From: Actinomycetota bacterium
GTDB lineage: Bacteria; Actinomycetota; UBA4738
Assembly (NCBI GenBank): GCA_013816105.1
Contig: JACDEY010000068.1
Span: forward strand, 1-6,389
DNA length: 6,389 nucleotides
Reading direction: 5' to 3'
Positions 1 to 6,389 of this stretch are shown here, in pieces. The translations under genes were made by a program, and so were the position numbers. The number at the start of each line of letters is the position of its first letter. Position 1 is the first letter of the stretch. The notes under the pieces are model-generated. The model worked only from the letters and a program-made list of their open reading frames with translations. It was not told the origin of the DNA and did no database searches.

Positions 1-34
1 CGGGTGATCCGGATGCGCCTTCCTGCACGTCCCG

Positions 35-1417
35 ATGACACCGCCTGACCCGACCTACCCCGGCCATTTGAGGCCGAGCTGGGCCCGATCCGAGCGGCCT
101 GTCCCCCGGCTCGTCCTGCGACCGCTCCAGGCCTTCCTGGCCACGGAGTACTCGGGGGGGATACTGCTCCTCGTTGCTGCGGCGGCCGCACTCGTATGGG
201 CCAATTCGGCCGCGAGCGCCGCCTACGAGGAGCTGTGGCGTACGCCGGTGACCCTGCGGATCGGAACCTGGTCCGTCTCCGAGGACCTGCGGCACTGGGT
301 GAACGAGGGGTTGATGACGCTCTTCTTCTTCGTCGTCGGGCTCGAGATCAAAAGAGAGCTCACCACCGGCGAACTTCGGGACCTTCGCATGGCTGCCCTG
401 CCTGCCGTGGCTGCCGTGGGCGGGATGGTGGCGCCGGCGTTGCTGTACCTCGCGTTCAACAGCGGTGGCCCGGAGTCGAGGGGGTGGGGAATCCCCGTGG
501 CGACCGACATCGCATTCGCGCTGGGGGTCCTCGCGATCGTCGGGAGGCGGGTCCCCTCGGGCCTCAAGGCTTTCCTGCTGGCCCTCGCCATCGCCGACGA
601 CATCGGGGCGATCGTCGTCATCGCCGTTTTCTATTCGAGCGACGTCTCGTGGGTCGCCCTCGGCGTTGCCGTCGCCCTCTTCGGGGCCCTGGCCCTGCTC
701 CACCGCCTGAACGTCAGATGGATCGCTGTCTACGTCGTCGTCGGGGTCGGTGTGTGGTTGGCGAGCTTCCTCTCCGGAGTGCACGCGACGATCGCGGGAG
801 CGTTTCTCGGGTTGCTGGCGCCCGCCCGTCCGTTCCAGAGGCCGGTGGCGGTCAGCCAGGAGGCCCACCGCGTGGCGGAGGAAACCGTGGACGACCCCGA
901 CCCCCCCGACGCTGACGCCCACCACTGGCTCAGGCTGGCGGAGCTCTCCCGCGAGGCCGTCTCGCCGTTGGCGCGCCTGGGGCATGGCCTCCACCCCTGG
1001 ACGAGCTACCTGATCGTGCCGCTGTTCGCTCTGGCCAACGCCGGCGTTCACCTTCGCGGCGACGCACTTGCCGACGTGTTCGACACGAACGTCACGATCG
1101 GTATCGTGGGCGGGCTGGTGGTCGGCAAGCCACTCGGCGTCTGCCTGGCCACGTGGCTCTGCATTCGACTGGGTCTCACGACCTTGCCCCCAGATGTCAC
1201 GTGGCGACAGTTCCTCGGTGTGGCCGCTCTGGCCGGGATCGGCTTCACGGTGTCCCTGTTCATCAGCGATCTCGCCATTCGAGATCCGGAGGTCCGGGAA
1301 GCGGCCAAGTTCGGGATCCTCGTGGCTTCGGTCATGGCGACCGTGTTCGGGGCGGCGCTTCTGTGGCGGAGTGGCCGCCGGGTGACCCCCTTGGGCCGTC
1401 CGGAGATCCCTGAATGA
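35..1417 (+). CDS. nhaA: Na+/H+ antiporter NhaA
   Basis: Inner-membrane antiporter that exports Na+ (or Li+) in exchange for entering H+, controlling cytoplasmic Na+ and pH. The 460-residue product has about a dozen hydrophobic segments and the family landmarks: GLEIKREL (E104), ATDIAFALG with D158, ALAIADDIGAI with the ion-binding pair D188/D189 (E. coli D163/D164), FALANAGV, GKPLG with K365 (E. coli K300), and GIGFTVSLFI. It is longer than the 388-residue E. coli protein. About 30 polar residues precede the first TM, and the offset to E. coli numbering rises from 25 at the Asp pair to 65 at the Lys. This implies an insertion of about 40 residues in the loop around 270-318, rich in Asp and Pro. 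No Shine-Dalgarno is visible before ATG 35. An in-frame TGA at 5-7 rules out a longer form, and TTG at 68 is a less likely start. Family assignment is very secure; pH regulation is not tested by the sequence. Confidence 0.96.
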   Translation: MTPPDPTYPGHLRPSWARSERPVPRLVLRPLQAFLATEYSGGILLLVAAAAALVWANSAASAAYEELWRTPVTLRIGTWSVSEDLRHWVNEGLMTLFFFVVGLEIKRELTTGELRDLRMAALPAVAAVGGMVAPALLYLAFNSGGPESRGWGIPVATDIAFALGVLAIVGRRVPSGLKAFLLALAIADDIGAIVVIAVFYSSDVSWVALGVAVALFGALALLHRLNVRWIAVYVVVGVGVWLASFLSGVHATIAGAFLGLLAPARPFQRPVAVSQEAHRVAEETVDDPDPPDADAHHWLRLAELSREAVSPLARLGHGLHPWTSYLIVPLFALANAGVHLRGDALADVFDTNVTIGIVGGLVVGKPLGVCLATWLCIRLGLTTLPPDVTWRQFLGVAALAGIGFTVSLFISDLAIRDPEVREAAKFGILVASVMATVFGAALLWRSGRRVTPLGRPEIPE

Positions 1418-1501
1418 GCCTTCTCGCCATCGATCCCGGGGACGGGATGGGAGGGGTGTAGCCTGAAGATGCAAGGACTCGGGCCCGTGAGGAGCCGAGC
1501 G
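1418..1501 (+). other. Intergenic gap nhaA to AI-2E gene, with hairpin and mini-ORF
   Basis: Short gap after the nhaA stop. It holds a perfect 6-bp inverted repeat, ATCCCG (1433-1438) and CGGGAT (1443-1448), around a GGGA loop, with no T-run after it, so it is a poor intrinsic terminator. A 15-codon frame (1414-1461) starts in an ATGA overlap with the nhaA stop and has GGAG at 1402-1405, 8 bases before it. A TAGCCT box (1459-1464) fits the loose TAnnnT -10 form but lacks a -35 partner. None of these is supported beyond pattern. Confidence 0.35.
1490..1494 (+). promoter_or_regulatory. Shine-Dalgarno AGGAG that favours GTG 1502 as start
   Basis: AGGAG lies 7 bases before the in-frame GTG at 1502, which is ideal spacing. 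The upstream ATG at 1469 has only a G-rich GGAGG at 1450-1454, about 14 bases away. The residues between the two starts (MQGLGPVRSRA) look like unconserved leader sequence. This is why the next gene is called from 1502. Confidence 0.6.
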
Positions 1502-2746
1502 GTGGACGAAGATCGAGGACGCCTGCTCTCCAACCCCGCCGTCTCCCGCGTGGTGCGGTGGGGCCTGGTGGCGTGGTCGCTGATCGGCGTCGGGTACCTG
1601 ACGCTCATCGTCTACCGATACCTGCTCCACCCCATCCGCATCGTGTTCCCGCCGCTGCTGCTCGCAATGCTCATGGTGTATCTCCTGAACCCCGTAGTCT
1701 CGTGGATGGAGCGGCGCGGCCTGCGGCGAGGCTGGGCCTCGCTCATCACTTACCTGGTGTTCCTCGGGCTCGTCGGCGTCGGCCTGCGTTTCCTGGTGCC
1801 GGCGGTCGCGGGACAAGTGTCCGGCTTCGCGAAGTCCGTGCCCGCCCTACTGGACAACGCGCAGACCTCCCTCGCCGAGCTGAACCGGGGCCTGAACCTC
1901 AACGTAGACACGTCCTCGCTGCTCCAGAGCTTCAGCCCATCGGGAAGCGGCGGTGAGTTCATCGGACGGATCTTCAGCTTCACGGCAGGCGTCGTGCACG
2001 TCGCGGTGGTCCTCGTGCTGGGGATCGTCCTTGGGTTCTACCTGCTCATGGACATGCCGAAGATCCAGCGAGGGGCGATGTCCATGATCCCCGCGCGCCG
2101 CCGCCCGTCCGTGATTTCGATCCTGGAGCGGATGGGAAAGGCCCTCGGCGGGTACTTCCGCGGCCAGCTCCTCGTAGCCCTATTCGTAGGCCTCGCGTCG
2201 ATGATCGGTCTGTGGACCGTGGGGCTTCCCTACTGGGCGCTCGTGGGAATGGTGGCGGGGCTGTTCAACCTGATTCCCCTGGTGGGGCCCTTTATCGGCG
2301 GGATCCCGGCGCTGTTCATCGCGTTCACCGCACAGGAGAGTTCCGGCCTGATCGGACTCGAGCCGGGGTGGCCGCTCGCGATAGGCTCGTCGGTGGCCCT
2401 CCTTCTCGTCCAGCAGATCGACAACCACATCATCAGCCCGAACGTCGTCGCCCGGACTGTCAAGCTTCACCCCGTCACGGTCATGCTCGGACTGCTGATC
2501 GGAGGGACCCTCCTCGGCCTGTGGGGCATGCTGCTGGCCGTCCCGGTTGTGGCGATGGTCAAGATCCTCGTCCTCCACTACTGGGACACGCGTGTGCAGT
2601 GGCCTCCACAGCCGGGCACGCCGGAGCGCGAGGGCGACGCGTCGATGCCGGCGCGGGGCCCGGGCTCGGTGGCCGAGACGGAGCCGGACGCGCCACCGGA
2701 GGCCGGCTCCCCAGAGCCGACCCGACGGTTGACTCCCGCCACGTAG
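1502..2746 (+). CDS. AI-2E/PerM family transporter (UPF0118)
   Basis: Polytopic membrane protein of the AI-2E/PerM family. Members have been linked to autoinducer-2 export (E. coli TqsA) and, in some bacteria, to Na+(Li+)/H+ antiport, so the substrate is unknown here. With the GTG start it has 414 residues (425 from ATG 1469). Order: N-terminal TM pair containing FPPLLLAMLMVYLLNPVV; TM3; a large polar loop at about 105-155; a TM ending GFYLLMDMPKI; YFRGQLLVALFVG; the family signature NLIPLVGPFIGGIPA (about 256-270); DNHIISPNVVARTVKLHPV (from D307); then GLLIGGTLLGLWGMLLAVPV and the last TM. Residues 365-414 form a Pro/Glu/Ala-rich, probably disordered cytoplasmic tail unlike the core. It sits between nhaA and a kinase gene, which fits an ion-homeostasis role better than quorum sensing, but this is inference. 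Family sure, start fairly sure, substrate unknown. Confidence 0.92.
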   Translation: MDEDRGRLLSNPAVSRVVRWGLVAWSLIGVGYLTLIVYRYLLHPIRIVFPPLLLAMLMVYLLNPVVSWMERRGLRRGWASLITYLVFLGLVGVGLRFLVPAVAGQVSGFAKSVPALLDNAQTSLAELNRGLNLNVDTSSLLQSFSPSGSGGEFIGRIFSFTAGVVHVAVVLVLGIVLGFYLLMDMPKIQRGAMSMIPARRRPSVISILERMGKALGGYFRGQLLVALFVGLASMIGLWTVGLPYWALVGMVAGLFNLIPLVGPFIGGIPALFIAFTAQESSGLIGLEPGWPLAIGSSVALLLVQQIDNHIISPNVVARTVKLHPVTVMLGLLIGGTLLGLWGMLLAVPVVAMVKILVLHYWDTRVQWPPQPGTPEREGDASMPARGPGSVAETEPDAPPEAGSPEPTRRLTPAT

Positions 2747-2792
2747 GCTCTATCGAGAGGAACAACGAATCCGTTCGGGGTACAACTTCGTC
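2747..2792 (+). promoter_or_regulatory. Candidate promoter for the kinase gene, possibly leaderless
   Basis: TACAAC at 2781-2786 resembles a -10 box and ends 6 bases before the kinase ATG, so transcription would begin at or next to the start codon. There is no convincing Shine-Dalgarno before that ATG (only CGGGG at 2776-2780), which also fits a leaderless mRNA, common in actinobacteria. No good TTGACA lies 17 bases upstream; GGAAC (2759-2763) occupies that place. An alternative is TTGACT at 2729-2734, inside the end of the upstream gene, with TATCGA at 2751-2756 after a 16-base spacer. Pattern evidence only. Confidence 0.3.
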
Positions 2793-4295
2793 ATGCGCGC
2801 AGACCAGCGGGTCCTGTCGGATCGCTACGAGCTCGAGGAGGTCCTGGGCGAGGGCGGAATGGCCCGTGTTCACCTGGGGACCGACCGCCTCCTCCACCGG
2901 CCCGTAGCGATCAAGGTCCTCGCCTCCCGGCTCGCGGTCGACGAGAGCTTTCTGGCCAGATTCCGACGGGAGGCGCAGTCGGCAGCACGGCTGAGCCATC
3001 CGAACGTGGTGGCGGTCTTCGACACCGGATCAGACGGAGACGTCCACTTCATCGTGATGGAGTACGTGCCCGGACGGACGCTCGCCGAGGTGCTTCGAGA
3101 GCAGGGCCGGCTTCCGGCTTCTCGGGTCGTCGAGATCGCGGACTCCGTCTGCCGCGCGCTCTCCTTCGCTCACGGCGAAGGGCTCGTCCACCGCGACGTC
3201 AAGCCGGGGAACATCATGATCTCGGACCACGGAGAGGTGAAGCTGACCGACTTCGGCATCGCCAGGGGGACGTCTTCCGACACGCTGACCCAGACGGCCA
3301 TGGTTCTGGGGACCGCCGCCTACCTCTCTCCCGAGCAGGCTCGCGGGGAGCGCGCGGACGCGCGCTCGGACCTCTACTCGCTCGGCGTGGTGCTGTACGA
3401 GATGGTGACGGGACGGCTGCCCTTCACCGCTGAGTCAGCCGTGGCGATGGCGTACCAGCATCTGAACGAGGAACCCGAGCCTCCGTCCCGCCTCGTCCCC
3501 GACTGTCCACCGGCTCTGGAAGCCGTGGTCCTCCGCGGACTCGCCAAGGAACGCGATGGCCGCTACCAGTCCGCTGAGGAGCTCCGATCGGAATTGGCTC
3601 ACGTTCGGAGCGGAGAACCGGTGACCGAGGGGCTGGCCGCCGATCGAACGGCGCTCCTGCCATTGGAGCACGAGCACGGCGCTGACCCCGGACCGGCCCG
3701 GTTGCCCCGAAGGCGGCGCCTGGGGGGATTGGGTGCGCTGGGTCTGGTTGGGCTCGCGGTTCTCGCGGTCCTGCTGTTCGTGCTGTTCGCTCCGGAACCG
3801 GGTGGAGAACGCTCACCGAACGACCCCGGGGTCGACGCACAGGCATCGGGCCCGGTGCAGCAGTCATCGTCGCCCGGCCTGGTTTCCTCTCCGCCTCCCG
3901 GCGAGGGCTCGTCGGCAGGGGCACCGTCCGTCGGCGGCGCGGTCGGGGCAATCCAGGGACTGCTCGCCCAGGGCGTGGCGAGCGGAGACATCGGCTCGGA
4001 CACCGCCGAGTCCCTTGCATCCCTCATCAACCGCGCGGTGACGGAGTACGAGGAGGGAGACCTCGACGCCGCGCTCCGGTCGCTGGACCAGGCCCGTGAT
4101 GGCGTTGGGCCGGCCCTGCAACGAGGCGAGATCAGCGACCCGCAGCTGGCCACCTCCCTTGTCGGTGCGATCGACGGGCTCGAGGCCGCCATGAGGGCGA
4201 GCCGGCCGGAGGATGCCCCCCGGGACGGAGGGAACGGCCGGGGGAGGGACGGCAAGGGTAAGGAGAAGGACAGGGAGAAGGACCGGGACCGCTGA
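2793..4295 (+). CDS. Transmembrane Ser/Thr protein kinase, PknB-like, no PASTA domains
   Basis: Hanks-type kinase that phosphorylates Ser/Thr on itself and on other proteins. The N-terminal catalytic domain (about 11-275) has every key element: glycine loop GEGGMARV (19-26), AIK with ATP-binding K41, helix-C E60, HRDVKPGN with catalytic D135 and N140, DFG at 153-155, activation-loop T166 and T168 in TQT (matching the PknB autophosphorylation pair), SPEQ in place of APE (179-182) and D193 in SDLYSLG. It therefore looks active. A juxtamembrane stretch with DRTALLP (T286) leads to RLPRRRR and a single TM at about 310-333. Outside lie a Pro/Ser/Gly linker (334-386), an 80-residue, probably helical domain (387-467) and a Lys/Asp/Arg tail (468-500). 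The PASTA repeats of true PknB are absent, so peptidoglycan-fragment sensing should not be assumed. Substrates are unknown; the neighbouring transporters are possible but unproven targets. Confidence 0.95.
   Translation: MRADQRVLSDRYELEEVLGEGGMARVHLGTDRLLHRPVAIKVLASRLAVDESFLARFRREAQSAARLSHPNVVAVFDTGSDGDVHFIVMEYVPGRTLAEVLREQGRLPASRVVEIADSVCRALSFAHGEGLVHRDVKPGNIMISDHGEVKLTDFGIARGTSSDTLTQTAMVLGTAAYLSPEQARGERADARSDLYSLGVVLYEMVTGRLPFTAESAVAMAYQHLNEEPEPPSRLVPDCPPALEAVVLRGLAKERDGRYQSAEELRSELAHVRSGEPVTEGLAADRTALLPLEHEHGADPGPARLPRRRRLGGLGALGLVGLAVLAVLLFVLFAPEPGGERSPNDPGVDAQASGPVQQSSSPGLVSSPPPGEGSSAGAPSVGGAVGAIQGLLAQGVASGDIGSDTAESLASLINRAVTEYEEGDLDAALRSLDQARDGVGPALQRGEISDPQLATSLVGAIDGLEAAMRASRPEDAPRDGGNGRGRDGKGKEKDREKDRDR
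4253..4292 (+). repeat. Purine-rich 12-base repeat coding the charged kinase tail
   Basis: GGAGAAGGAC occurs at 4262-4271 and again at 4274-4283, a 12-base period with degenerate copies on both sides. In the kinase frame it gives a four-residue pattern (KEKD, REKD, RDR) at the extreme C terminus. The strand is almost purely purine here, which contrasts with the surrounding gene and suggests growth by local duplication. Confidence 0.6.
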
Positions 4296-4320
4296 CGACG
4301 GGGCCCGGGAATCGATCGCC

Positions 4321-4326
4321 TATACT
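4321..4326 (+). promoter_or_regulatory. Possible -10 box (TATACT) for hppA
   Basis: TATACT matches five of six bases of the TATAAT consensus and stands out in GC-rich DNA. It lies 26 bases after the kinase stop and 64 bases before the hppA start, leaving room for a leader of about 58 bases. No recognisable -35 hexamer sits 16-18 bases upstream (the bases there are acgggg), so activator dependence or a -10-driven promoter would be needed. The gap 4296-4390 shows no convincing terminator for the kinase gene. Confidence 0.35.
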
Positions 4327-4377
4327 CTGGGCGCTCTAGCTGGGGTTTCCGCAACGTCTGTCCGTACGAGCGATATC

Positions 4378-4383
4378 AGGAGG
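4378..4383 (+). promoter_or_regulatory. Strong Shine-Dalgarno AGGAGG for hppA
   Basis: A full AGGAGG (extended to AGGAGGA) lies 7 bases before ATG 4391. It fixes the hppA start and is the best ribosome site in the window, consistent with high translation of this pump. Confidence 0.85.
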
Positions 4384-4390
4384 ACTCGAG

Positions 4391-6389
4391 ATGCCGTTGC
4401 TGGCGCAGGAAGGGGCGCGGATCGACGCCATCTTCCGGACGTTCGAAAACAATGCCCTGTGGGTGATCCTCGTCATCTCCCTGCTGGCGCTGGCGGTTGC
4501 CTACTACTTCAGCCGCGAGGTCCTGCGGGCCCCCGAGGGCACCGAGAAGATGAAGGAGATCGCTCGGGCCATCCAGGTGGGCAGCCGCGCCTATCTGAAC
4601 CGCCAGTTTCGCACCCTGGGCATCTTTCTCGCGCTCCTCACGGTGGTCCTGTACTTCGTCCTGCCGGCGAAGGCCAGCCCCGAGCACTCGGAGCTCGCGA
4701 TCCGCCTCGGCCGCTCCATCGCCTTCATCCTCGGCGCCGGGTTCTCGGCCCTAACGGGTTTCACGGGGATGTGGCTGGCGGTCCGGGGGAACGTGCGGGT
4801 GGCGAACGCGGCTCGGGAGAGCGGGCTTCGGCGAGCCCTGCGCCTGGCGTTTCGAACCGGCGGGGTGGCCGGGATGTTCACGGTCGGACTGGGGCTCCTC
4901 GGGGCGACCGCCATCCTGCTCATCTACAAGCAGGACGCTACGAGCGTGCTGGTCGGCTTCGGCTTCGGGGGCGCCCTCCTCGCGATGTTCATGCGGGTGG
5001 GCGGTGGCATCTTCACCAAGGCCGCCGACGTTGGCGCGGATCTGGTCGGCAAGGTCGAGAAGGGCATCCCGGAGGACGACCCGCGCAACGCCGCGGTGAT
5101 CGCGGACAACGTCGGGGACAACGTGGGGGACTGCGCCGGCATGGCCGCAGATCTTTTCGAGTCCTACGAGGTCACCCTGGTGGCATCGATCATCCTCGGG
5201 GCGGCCGCCTTCGCCGACTCGCCGGGTGGGGCCATCGTCGGCGTCATGTTCCCCCTGTTCGTCCGTGCCGTCGGGGTCATCACCTCGGTCGTGGGCATCC
5301 TGGCCGTGTCGCCGAGGAGCGAGACCGAGCACGGGATGAAGGCGATCAACCGGGGGTTCTTCCTGTCTGCCTTCGTCTCGGCGATCGGGGTCTTTTTCAT
5401 CGCCCAGTTCTACGTCCACGACCTCCGGGTGTTCTGGGCCGTGGTCATCGGTCTCGGGCTCGCGAGCGTCATCCAGGTACTCACCGAGCATTTCACCTCC
5501 ACGACCCGTAAGCCGGTTCGGGAGATCGCCGAGTCCTCGCAGACCGGCCCCGCCACGACGATCCTCTCCGGCTTCTCGGTCGGCCTCGAATCCACGGTGT
5601 GGGCCATCCTCGTCATCGCCGCGGCGATCGCCGGTGCCTTCTACCTCGGGGACAGCCTGGCCGAGGATCTCTACTTCATCTCCCTCACCGGCATGGGGAT
5701 GCTCACCACGGTCGGGGTCATCGTCTCGATGGACACCTACGGCCCTGTCTCGGACAACGCGCACGGCATCGCCGAGATGTCGGGAGGGCTGGGGGAGAAG
5801 GCCGACGAGATAATGGCCGGCCTCGACGCCGTTGGGAACACGACGAAGGCCATCACGAAGGGGATGGCCATCGCCACCGCGGTCATCGCCGCGACGTCGC
5901 TCTTCGGGTCCTTCCGGGAGATCCTGCTCGAGGAGCAGGGACTACGAGTCTTTCCCGGGATCGACATCGATCGGCCGGACATCCTGGTCGGCCTGCTCAT
6001 CGGGGGCTCGGTGGCCTTCCTGTTCTCCTCCCTCGCGATCCGAGCCGTGGGCCGGGCGGCGTCCCAGGTGGTGGTCGAGGTCCGGAACCAGTTCCGCGAC
6101 CATCCGGGGATCATGACCTACGAGGAGACGCCCGACTACGCTCGCGTCGTGGACATCTGCACCAAGACCTCGCTGCGGGAGCTCATGACGCCGGGGCTGC
6201 TCGCCGTTCTTTCCCCCGTCCTCGTCGGGTTCCTGCTCGGGGCGTACGCGCTCGGGGCGTTCCTCGCCGGTGCCATCCTCACGGGACAGCTCCTAGCCGT
6301 GATGCTCTCCAACGCCGGAGGCGCGTGGGACAACGCCAAGAAGCTCGTGGAAGAGGGCCACTACGGCGGAAAGGGCGGGGACCCGCACA
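4391..6389 (+). CDS. hppA: Membrane-bound proton-pumping pyrophosphatase, K+-independent type (3' truncated by window)
   Basis: Integral membrane enzyme that hydrolyses pyrophosphate to phosphate and pumps H+ outward, conserving energy from biosynthetic PPi. The first 666 codons are present without interruption; the frame is open at the right edge. Visible landmarks: TM1 at about 22-42; FTKAADVGADLVGKVE (K210, D213, D217) and DDPRNAAVIADNVGDNVGDCAG (from D229), which bind Mg2+ and PPi; a Cys at 248 in VGDCAGM, as in many bacterial enzymes; DNAHGIAEM; GNTTKAITKG with K486 and T489; and GGAWDNAKK with D647. The last motif (usually DTVGDPFKDT) and final TM lie beyond 6389. Lys and Thr at the two positions after GNTT mark the K+-independent subfamily, whose studied members pump H+; K+-dependent enzymes have Ala at the first. 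The family is usually 650-800 residues. Identity very secure; pumped ion inferred from subfamily. Confidence 0.96.
   Translation, partial: MPLLAQEGARIDAIFRTFENNALWVILVISLLALAVAYYFSREVLRAPEGTEKMKEIARAIQVGSRAYLNRQFRTLGIFLALLTVVLYFVLPAKASPEHSELAIRLGRSIAFILGAGFSALTGFTGMWLAVRGNVRVANAARESGLRRALRLAFRTGGVAGMFTVGLGLLGATAILLIYKQDATSVLVGFGFGGALLAMFMRVGGGIFTKAADVGADLVGKVEKGIPEDDPRNAAVIADNVGDNVGDCAGMAADLFESYEVTLVASIILGAAAFADSPGGAIVGVMFPLFVRAVGVITSVVGILAVSPRSETEHGMKAINRGFFLSAFVSAIGVFFIAQFYVHDLRVFWAVVIGLGLASVIQVLTEHFTSTTRKPVREIAESSQTGPATTILSGFSVGLESTVWAILVIAAAIAGAFYLGDSLAEDLYFISLTGMGMLTTVGVIVSMDTYGPVSDNAHGIAEMSGGLGEKADEIMAGLDAVGNTTKAITKGMAIATAVIAATSLFGSFREILLEEQGLRVFPGIDIDRPDILVGLLIGGSVAFLFSSLAIRAVGRAASQVVVEVRNQFRDHPGIMTYEETPDYARVVDICTKTSLRELMTPGLLAVLSPVLVGFLLGAYALGAFLAGAILTGQLLAVMLSNAGGAWDNAKKLVEEGHYGGKGGDPH

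Noticed and set aside
1..48. Possible 3' end of an upstream gene, stop at 46-48 (or 5-7 in another frame)
   Set aside because: Too few codons are visible to tell coding from chance.
901..907. Run of seven C inside nhaA as a possible frameshift site
   Set aside because: The reading frame stays open through it and the NhaA motifs continue in the same frame afterwards, so there is no sign of a broken gene.
1433..1448. Hairpin after nhaA as a transcription terminator
   Set aside because: The stem is only 6 bp and no T-run follows, so it is not supported as an intrinsic terminator.
1502..2746. Quorum-sensing (autoinducer-2) exporter role for the AI-2E-family protein
   Set aside because: The family name covers proteins with differing substrates and nothing in the window (no luxS or lsr genes) points to AI-2.
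3599..4354. 251-codon minus-strand frame across the kinase C-terminal region
   Set aside because: Its Ser/Pro/Arg-rich product mirrors the low-complexity linker and tail of the kinase; no domain and no ribosome site that would argue for a gene.
4213..5511. 432-codon plus-strand frame overlapping the kinase end and hppA
   Set aside because: It is another frame of hppA and gives an Arg/Gly/Pro-rich product without domains, while the hppA frame shows all family motifs and a strong ribosome site.
4751..5764. 337-codon minus-strand open frame
   Set aside because: It lies wholly antisense to the conserved core of hppA. Its product is rich in Asp, Arg, Gly and Glu with no recognisable domain, as expected from the complement of a GC-rich membrane-protein gene.

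Overview
The window carries four genes on the + strand: an NhaA-type Na+/H+ antiporter, an AI-2E/PerM-family membrane protein, a one-TM Ser/Thr protein kinase, and a membrane-bound proton-pumping pyrophosphatase (hppA) cut off by the right edge. No RNA gene, mobile element, CRISPR array or integration signature was seen. GC content is high by eye and third codon positions are strongly G/C. Together with the PknB-like kinase (cytoplasmic kinase, one TM, outer domain) and the K+-independent pyrophosphatase signature, this suggests an actinobacterium (Actinomycetota). The lineage within the phylum cannot be fixed from the sequence.

Layout: nhaA (35-1417); an 84-base gap with a small hairpin and a 15-codon reading frame; the AI-2E-family gene (GTG start preferred at 1502, to 2746); a 46-base gap with a possible -10 box placed for leaderless transcription; the kinase (2793-4295); a 95-base gap with a TATACT box and a strong AGGAGG ribosome site; hppA (4391 to beyond 6389). 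The gaps are short and all genes point the same way, so co-transcription is possible, but the sequence does not prove it.

The genes fit a loose theme of ion and proton-motive-force homeostasis. HppA uses pyrophosphate hydrolysis to pump protons out, and NhaA spends the proton gradient to export Na+. The AI-2E-family protein belongs to a group that includes Na+(Li+)/H+ antiporters. The kinase could sense an envelope signal and phosphorylate its neighbours, but that link is inference. These are recognisable families in an ordinary-looking chromosomal region, and I do not see a clear undescribed system. The most unusual parts are the PASTA-less outer domain and charged tail of the kinase, and an insertion of about 40 residues in NhaA.
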